The notes under the pieces: model-generated
What the model was told of the DNA's origin: nothing
What the model saw: only the letters and a program-made list of their open reading frames with translations
The model's database searches: none
Shown: one piece after another, positions 1-6,000 of the stretch
Position numbering within the stretch: the stretch's first letter is position 1
How the letters are laid out: each line of letters starts with the position of its first letter
Program-made: the position numbers and the translations under genes
DNA from: Methanomassiliicoccales archaeon
GTDB lineage: Archaea; Thermoplasmatota; Thermoplasmata; SG8-5
Assembly: GCA_030636255.1 (NCBI GenBank)
Contig: DAOVXH010000058.1
Location: forward strand, 1-9,480
DNA: 9,480 nt
Direction: 5' to 3'

Positions 1-231
1 GAATATGGCGAGGCAACAATAGAAATGCATACAGATGCCCTGGAGAAAGGCGACCGGGTAATTATTGTTGACGATTTACTGGCAACTGGCGGTACAGCAA
101 TGGCCAGCATCAATCTCATTGAGAAACTGGGAGCCGAAATTGTGAAATGCGCCTTTGTTATCGAACTTGGATTCCTGAACGGTCGGGCCAAACTCCCCGA
201 AGGCAAGGTTGACAGCCTCATTGTTTACTAG
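1..231 (+). CDS. apt: Adenine phosphoribosyltransferase, C-terminal part (5' end outside window)
   Basis: Only the last 76 residues are present; the reading frame is open from base 1 (GAA TAT GGC...), so the ATG at 25 is internal and not the start. The fragment has the PRPP-binding signature VIIVDDLLATGGTA (fragment residues 20-33) with the paired Asp, and then the pattern IEKLGAEIVKCAFVIEL typical of APT. The family converts adenine and PRPP to AMP and pyrophosphate in the cytoplasm (purine salvage). The ending with a hydrophobic residue and Tyr just before the stop also fits APT. It lies 8 bases before hpt in the same direction, so both are probably in one transcript. The family is clear; adenine rather than another base as substrate is by family resemblance only. 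Confidence 0.9.
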   Translation, partial: EYGEATIEMHTDALEKGDRVIIVDDLLATGGTAMASINLIEKLGAEIVKCAFVIELGFLNGRAKLPEGKVDSLIVY

Positions 232-239
232 GGATTTTC

Positions 240-800
240 ATGCTGGAAAGGTTGAGGCACAGTCTGGAGAACGCCCCGGTGGTCAAGTTTCAGGACTATG
301 ACTATTTTGTATTCTCAATTGCCGACGGAATTCCAACTATAGAACCAGACCTGTTCAAGGACGTAATTGATGCCATGGCGGAAAAGATTGAAGGCCAGTA
401 TGATAAAATCGTCACTGCAGAGGCAATGGGAATTCACCTTGCAGCCGGACTATCTCTGAAGACCGGCAAACCATTCACCATCATCAGAAAACGGAAGTAC
501 GGCCTGCCAGATGAAAAGGAGTTTGACCAGGAGACTGGCTATTCCTCAAGGAAGATGTACATCAATGGCCTTAAGAAAGGCGATAGAGTAGTACTTCTGG
601 ACGACCTTATCAGCACTGGAGGCACAATAATCGGCATACTAAGGGCGCTTGGGCAGATGGGTGTTGAAGTTGTTGATGTAATAATTGTCATTGACAAGGG
701 CGAAGGCCGCAAAAAGGTCGAGGAAAAATTCGGAATTAAAGTTAAAACACTGGTGGGAATAGATATCGCCGACGGAAAGGTTACCGTTCGGGATGATTGA
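240..800 (+). CDS. hpt: Hypoxanthine/guanine phosphoribosyltransferase, archaeal type
   Basis: A complete 186-residue protein of the usual length for the archaeal HPRT family. It begins MLERLRHSLENAPVVK, the start characteristic of this family, and contains IVTAEAMGIHLAAGLSL (residues 57-73), the IIRKRKYGLP segment (81-90) and the PRPP motif VVLLDDLISTGGT (117-129) with Asp121 and Asp122. The family makes IMP or GMP from hypoxanthine or guanine and PRPP. The start follows the apt stop by 8 bases, with a weak purine run (aggga) upstream. Its 3' end overlaps the next gene by 8 bases. With apt it forms a purine-salvage pair covering both 6-amino and 6-oxo purines. Confidence 0.93.
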   Translation: MLERLRHSLENAPVVKFQDYDYFVFSIADGIPTIEPDLFKDVIDAMAEKIEGQYDKIVTAEAMGIHLAAGLSLKTGKPFTIIRKRKYGLPDEKEFDQETGYSSRKMYINGLKKGDRVVLLDDLISTGGTIIGILRALGQMGVEVVDVIIVIDKGEGRKKVEEKFGIKVKTLVGIDIADGKVTVRDD

Positions 801-1428
801 AATGACTATCCCGGATTCTGGCCTGCTAATTTTTCTCGGATTTGTGGTTCTTGTATCGCTTTCAGGTGTAATGATGCCTGGCCCTGTACTGGTAGCCACA
901 ATAACCAAAGGTTATAAAGACAAATATGCAGGCATCTGGATAGCCCTGGCCCACGGTATTGTTGAGTTCCCTCTAATTGCAGCATTGTATTTTGGACTGG
1001 ACGCTTTCTTTCAGGATGACGGGGTTATGATTTTCATTGGCCTGGCAGGTGGTGCAATGTTACTGTACATGGGCTATGGAATGGTGACTCATCGGGGAGA
1101 CGACCCAGAGGAAGAAAAATATCTACCTTATCATCCATTCTGGGTAGGCATTATCACAAGCCTGTCAAATCCTTATTTCTTCCTGTGGTGGGCCACTGTA
1201 GGAATACTGCTTATAACCCAGGCCAGTACCTTCGGAGCATGGGCTGTTGCTATTTTTGCCATAATCCACTGGCTATGTGACCTGGTATGGGATGCATTTG
1301 TGAGCTATGCCACCTTCCGCTCCAGGGAGTTCTGGACCGGCCGTACCCAGTCCCTTGTTCTTGGTGGCTGCGGGGTGGTTCTGATAATTTTCGGCATTTA
1401 CTTCATAGTGTCACCTATAATCACGTAA
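793..1428 (+). CDS. LysE/RhtB-superfamily transport protein (six-helix exporter)
   Basis: A 211-residue integral membrane protein with about six hydrophobic segments (roughly residues 11-33, 47-69, 78-97, 117-142, 147-172, 186-208). Helix 1 carries the family motif MMPGPVL (27-33) and helix 4 begins with SLSNPYFFLWW (123-133), both hallmarks of LysE-type exporters. An acidic cytoplasmic loop (DDPEEEK, 103-109) lies between helices 3 and 4. Known members export amino acids such as lysine, arginine, homoserine or threonine; the substrate here cannot be read from sequence. I keep the ATG at 793 because a purine-rich GGAAAGG (774-780) precedes it and it overlaps the hpt stop, suggesting translational coupling; the ATG at 802 is a possible alternative that loses three residues. 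Confidence 0.85.
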   Translation: MIEMTIPDSGLLIFLGFVVLVSLSGVMMPGPVLVATITKGYKDKYAGIWIALAHGIVEFPLIAALYFGLDAFFQDDGVMIFIGLAGGAMLLYMGYGMVTHRGDDPEEEKYLPYHPFWVGIITSLSNPYFFLWWATVGILLITQASTFGAWAVAIFAIIHWLCDLVWDAFVSYATFRSREFWTGRTQSLVLGGCGVVLIIFGIYFIVSPIIT

Positions 1429-1436
1429 TTTTATAT
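1429..1436 (+). promoter_or_regulatory. TATA-like box of arcS (leaderless promoter)
   Basis: TTTTATAT immediately follows the stop of the exporter gene and is centred about 26-27 bases before the ATG at 1460. No Shine-Dalgarno-like sequence lies directly before that ATG (tgctgcctg). Archaeal TATA boxes lie about 26-30 bases before the transcription start, so transcription would begin at or next to the ATG. This suggests arcS is a separate, leaderless transcript rather than part of the apt-hpt-exporter unit. Confidence 0.6.
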
Positions 1437-1459
1437 CTCAGCCGGCTTATTGCTGCCTG

Positions 1460-3025
1460 ATGTTTGAGGTGAACAATCGGGTTGCAACCGCCCGTTCTGG
1501 CAAGCTTTCAGGAGATGACTGGCTATTGGAAACTCCCAATATTTTGTTTATGGATACTGAAAGGTTTCCTGCTCCTCCAAATGCAGAGGTAATTCAAAGC
1601 CAGACCAATGATGACATCTATATTTTAAATAAATCTTTAGATTTATATCAAAATCCGAGAATATTTATCAAAGAGCTTATCAAAATCCGGGAAGAAATAG
1701 GATACCAGGCTGCCCTGTACCTGCCTGGAATTGCTTTGCCAAATAATCTGGCATTGCTGTTTTACATAGGCGCAGATATTTTGGATTCCACAAGAGCCAG
1801 CCTACTATCCAGTGAAGGATATTTTCTAACATCGGACGGTGCCTGGCCCCAGGATGATATTCAGGATGGAGAATGCCATTGCCCGGGCTGTGATGAATCA
1901 TTATACCTGCACAATATGATGGCCCTCCAGTCCGAACTCCAGAGAGTCAGAGGACACATGAAACGTGGAACCCTTCGGGAATATGTGGAGTACAAGGCAA
2001 AAACTTCTCCAAAGCTTGTGGAAATACTTCGCCGATTAGACACCCAGTATTATGATTTTCAGGAACAGCGATTTCCTGTTTCTGGAGCAAATTTCAGGGC
2101 AATCACCCGTCTGGCACTTGGCCGGCCGGACATAGAGCGGTTCCGCAGACGTGTCATCCAAAGATACCGGAAGCCAGACGTTCCAAAGGTCCTTGTTTTA
2201 CTGCCATGCTCCGCAAGAAAACCATACTCGGACAGCACCAGCCACTACTATTTCCGCAATGCAATAAGGAATAGCGGAGTATCCATGGACGTTCACGAGG
2301 TTATTGTTACTTCACCATTGGGTATTGTGCCAAGGGAATTGGAGCTGTATTATCCTGCGCAAAATTACGACATTCCGGTAACTGGCCAGTGGTTTGAGGA
2401 CGAGAAGGTTATGATTAATAACTCACTTAATAAATATTTAGAATTAAATAATTATTCGCACATTATAAATCACCTGGGCGATGAAAATCTCCTTGACATT
2501 GACGCATTGGTCACTACTGAAGGAGGCCCCAAGTCAGACGCATCCCTGAAGCTTCTGCAAAAAACCCTGGCCGACATAACAGAAGGCAGTGATTCAAGCT
2601 GGCGAACTCGCAGTACCCAGGAAATTTGTTCAATGGCAAGGTTCCAGTTCGGTCCAGAGGCAGAGGAAATGTTCCAGAGCGCAGTGGTCAAGGGCCGGTA
2701 TCCCAAGCTCAGAATATTCCAGGGTAAAGAGCAAGTAGCAAGCATTTCCTACGTAACAGGAAATCTTGTGCCCACACTGGAGGGTGCAAAATTTATGGTT
2801 GAAAAGGACATACACACTGTGAAAATTGCAGACTTTCAAATAACTGGCAATGTTTTCGCAGTGGGTGTTGATGACGCAGACCCCAACATTCGAGTAGGTG
2901 ATGAGGTTGCCGTGGTCCGAAACGGAAAATTAGCTGCCAGCGGAACTGCCAGGATGTCAGGCCAAGAGATGATTGAATCAACCCGCGGTGAGGCTGTCAG
3001 GGCACGCCACAGAGCAAAGTCCTGA
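1460..3025 (+). CDS. arcS: Archaeosine synthase alpha subunit ArcS (TgtA2-type, PUA-containing)
   Basis: A 521-residue protein. The N-terminal part resembles a shortened tRNA-guanine transglycosylase: it opens with ARSGKL...LLETPNILFM (residues 11-31) and keeps the zinc motif CHCPGC (Cys139, Cys141, Cys144) followed by YLHN (149-152). The middle carries LVLLPCSARKPYS....SH (245-262), the signature of the ArcS core domain, and TSPLGIVPRELE (284-295). The C-terminus (about 445-517) is a PUA RNA-binding domain with the pattern VGDEVAVV. ArcS acts on preQ0 at position 15 of archaeal tRNA; in several archaea it attaches lysine and a radical SAM partner then yields archaeosine. That partner is not in this window. 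Two AT-rich patches inside the gene (about 1613-1680 and 2410-2470) differ from its surroundings. The start fits a leaderless promoter. Confidence 0.9.
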   Translation: MFEVNNRVATARSGKLSGDDWLLETPNILFMDTERFPAPPNAEVIQSQTNDDIYILNKSLDLYQNPRIFIKELIKIREEIGYQAALYLPGIALPNNLALLFYIGADILDSTRASLLSSEGYFLTSDGAWPQDDIQDGECHCPGCDESLYLHNMMALQSELQRVRGHMKRGTLREYVEYKAKTSPKLVEILRRLDTQYYDFQEQRFPVSGANFRAITRLALGRPDIERFRRRVIQRYRKPDVPKVLVLLPCSARKPYSDSTSHYYFRNAIRNSGVSMDVHEVIVTSPLGIVPRELELYYPAQNYDIPVTGQWFEDEKVMINNSLNKYLELNNYSHIINHLGDENLLDIDALVTTEGGPKSDASLKLLQKTLADITEGSDSSWRTRSTQEICSMARFQFGPEAEEMFQSAVVKGRYPKLRIFQGKEQVASISYVTGNLVPTLEGAKFMVEKDIHTVKIADFQITGNVFAVGVDDADPNIRVGDEVAVVRNGKLAASGTARMSGQEMIESTRGEAVRARHRAKS

Positions 3026-3044
3026 GCTGGTCAGAGCTAAATGA

Positions 3045-6000
3045 TTATTTTTTTCTGTAAAAAATTAGAACCATAGGAACAATCAATGGAATTAAGAAAG
3101 TCTGAAATTCGGGAATTTCTGCAGTGGAATATTCAAGGTCACCCCATGTGCTTGGATTATCAGAGTCTGCGGAGCTTGGCCATACACCCTGGCTGCTATC
3201 GTCTCCATCTACTGTTAATCCTGCAAAACCTATTGTCTCTTCATTGGCATCAAAGTTTCCATTGCTGTTCAGAGTTGTGAGAAGTACCCGTGCCTCATAG
3301 ACCATATACCCCTCTCCACTGTCATAAGCTGCTACAAATTCGCCGGCTAACAAAGTTGAAGAAGAGCCCCAATTGCTTCCGTCCCCGGTTTGTTCAGTGT
3401 AGGTCCATTCGGATGCTCCCCGGGTTGCAGTGTACATGTTATCATCTGTTTGAGGTGCGGTTCCTGCATCATGGGCAGTGTCCCAGACAAAGATGCCATA
3501 ATCATTTTCGTCCAGAGAGGTATCATGCAATGCCACCATGGCAAAATAGGCATATGTGCCATCATGTTTTGTGTATATTATGACGGAGCCAGTATCATAA
3601 TAATCAGCGTCTTCCCATTCTGCTGCACTGTAATCACCGTCAATGGTGGCGGATGTTCCGCTGTAGCAGGTCAGGTCGGTGCCGGAACCAGCTGGTTGTG
3701 GATTATCATCACCGGCCCTTGTTCCCCCTTTGGCCTGATAGGTAAACCCTATCTCTACTTGCCCATCTGGCTCATCATAGGCGCCGCTCCAATCAGTGGT
3801 CTGGAACCATATTTTCATGGAATTACTTGTTATAATCTGGGCGGATAATTCAATTTGAGTAGAATCTATTGCTATATCTATCTCATTAGATTCTTCTTCC
3901 CAGACCCAGGGATTGTCTTCCTCAAAATCATATGAGTACAAGGACTGGTTCAGTATTTTATTGTGTTTTCCGCTGATTTCAATTAGATATTCGGCACCAA
4001 TATTTCCTATTCTGAATCCAGTAAAGGTATTATTATCAGAGTCCAGATAGATTCTGGCATTGTCCTCACCAGTTATTTTTTCTTTTGGTTCTGGAGGCCC
4101 GATGTATCTTGATACGCCAGCATATGTCAGGTTGAGCCACATGTCTTCTCCGCCATCAGTATAATCCATCTCCCCATCATTATCATCATCTGTGTCCAGT
4201 GGGTCAGAAATACCATCATTGTCAAAATCAAATTCATACCCTATCTCGTATTCATCAATTATTCCATCGCCATCCGAGTCCACCTTAATGATTTGAGTTT
4301 GATTTGGGCGGGGTGAGGCCACAATTCTGGAATTCTTATAGGGTATTGATGTTCCTCCTAACATTATTCCATCCACATCCATATACAAAGCAAGTTCATC
4401 ATTGCCATATTCGGCTGCGAATTTTGTAATATCTATGTTATTAATTTCCTGGGTAGATACATCATCAACCATGTCTAAACTGAATTCAGTCCAGTCTGAG
4501 AACCCTCCATCAATGGTTATTTCTGAAGGTATTGAACCAATATAGGAATAATCATAATCTGAAGCCTGGACGCTCAACGTGACTGTGCCATTGCGCATTC
4601 CAATATCCCGGGAGGTCATTATCCTGGCCCTGAGGGTACTTCCCTGAGAAGGCGTGGAACTCAAATCCACTCCAACAAACAGTGATTGGGATGTTTCTTC
4701 CGGAATAATGTATCCGCCAAAATTGACAGTTACCAGTCCATTTGCAATGTCATCAGATTCGCATAATACATTTGATTCTTCATCTGTAACATAACACCGT
4801 GCAATTTCCCCGGCCGGTAGAGTTCCATCAAATTTGATTTGTAATGTATCTATTGTCATGTCAGCATCTCTGGCAGTTAGGTCAATACATAGCAGATTTT
4901 CCGAGTCTCCTGTAATTATCTCTGGGCCCACGCTGTACTGGACACCATGTAAAACACCCTTGTCTGTACTGATAATATCATGGGCCATGTCCTGAAAACC
5001 ATCCCAGCTTTGAGAGCAAAAATATATGTCCACATGGCTGGGTTCAATCAAACCAAGAACAGACCAGCCAATCTGAGCTTCCAGAGCACTGCCATTGGCC
5101 CCGGAATAGATAGTATAACCTGAACGAAAACCGTCCCAATCCTGATTATCATAATCAGACAAGAATGAGTGAAATACCGATTGATAGACCTTTCCGTCCC
5201 ATCCGGATATCACCAGCACATGGTCTGCCCCAATGTCATTTATGATATAGCCAGTTGCTGCGCTCCTATCTGTGTCAAAGAAGGCATAGAAAGTATCCTG
5301 TCTGGCATTTTCCGTCGTGGGTTCTCCCTGAAATATATCGCCTGCAACCTCCAGGTACAGTGCCAGATATTTGCCTCCATTGTTCTCAGCACAGCTTTGT
5401 AAAATGTCAATATTTGGATTAAATGGCAATGGATTTGTTGATGATTCAGTAATAATAAATTCTGACCAGTCATTGAACTCTCCATCAATCTGGATATCCA
5501 GTGGCGGAGGAACATGTTCTACGAACACAAACATATTGAGAATAATAATTGCCAGTATTACAAAAGATGCCAGGATTGTGAGCCTGTGAATTCTCTGTCT
5601 TTTTCTTCCTTTTCCTGATAAACGTCCGAAGCCACCTGCATGGTAGCTTGCAGGTTCATTAAGACTATAGATTCTCCCATTTCCATTGACCATTCCATTG
5701 ATTCTTCCTTCATCATGTACAAATCCATTGGTCAATCCATTAGTAAGGCCGTTTGTCAGACCATTTGTTAGTCCGTTGGTCCGCCCCTGACCATTGGTTA
5801 AACCATTTGTTAGGCCGTTTGTCAGACCATTAGTTTTACCCTGGCCATTGGTCAATCCGTTAGTTAAGCCATTGGTAAGTCCATTTGTTTTTCCAAGTCC
5901 ATTGACCATGCCATTTACATGCCCTCTCCCACCAATCAAACCAGGTGTTAATGTTCCAGAGCCATTCCTTTTGCCAGTGAGACTAAAACAAGAAATGCAA

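Noticed and set aside
639..908. An 89-residue minus-strand frame across the hpt/exporter junction.
   Set aside because: Both plus-strand genes here have clear family motifs, and the antisense frame has none.
1629..1646. Perfect inverted repeat ATAAATCT-TT-AGATTTAT inside arcS.
   Set aside because: It is in coding sequence within an AT-rich patch where such arms arise readily by chance, with no sign of a regulatory role.
5721..5894. Regular short repeats that might suggest a CRISPR array or DNA minisatellite.
   Set aside because: The period is 12 bases with no unique spacers, the frame is open throughout, and the variation between units is synonymous, so it is a protein repeat.
5721..5894. 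Asn-rich repeats as N-glycosylation sites on a surface protein.
   Set aside because: The order is N-G-L-T, so the Asn is not followed by x-Ser/Thr at the right spacing, and the tract is predicted to be cytoplasmic.
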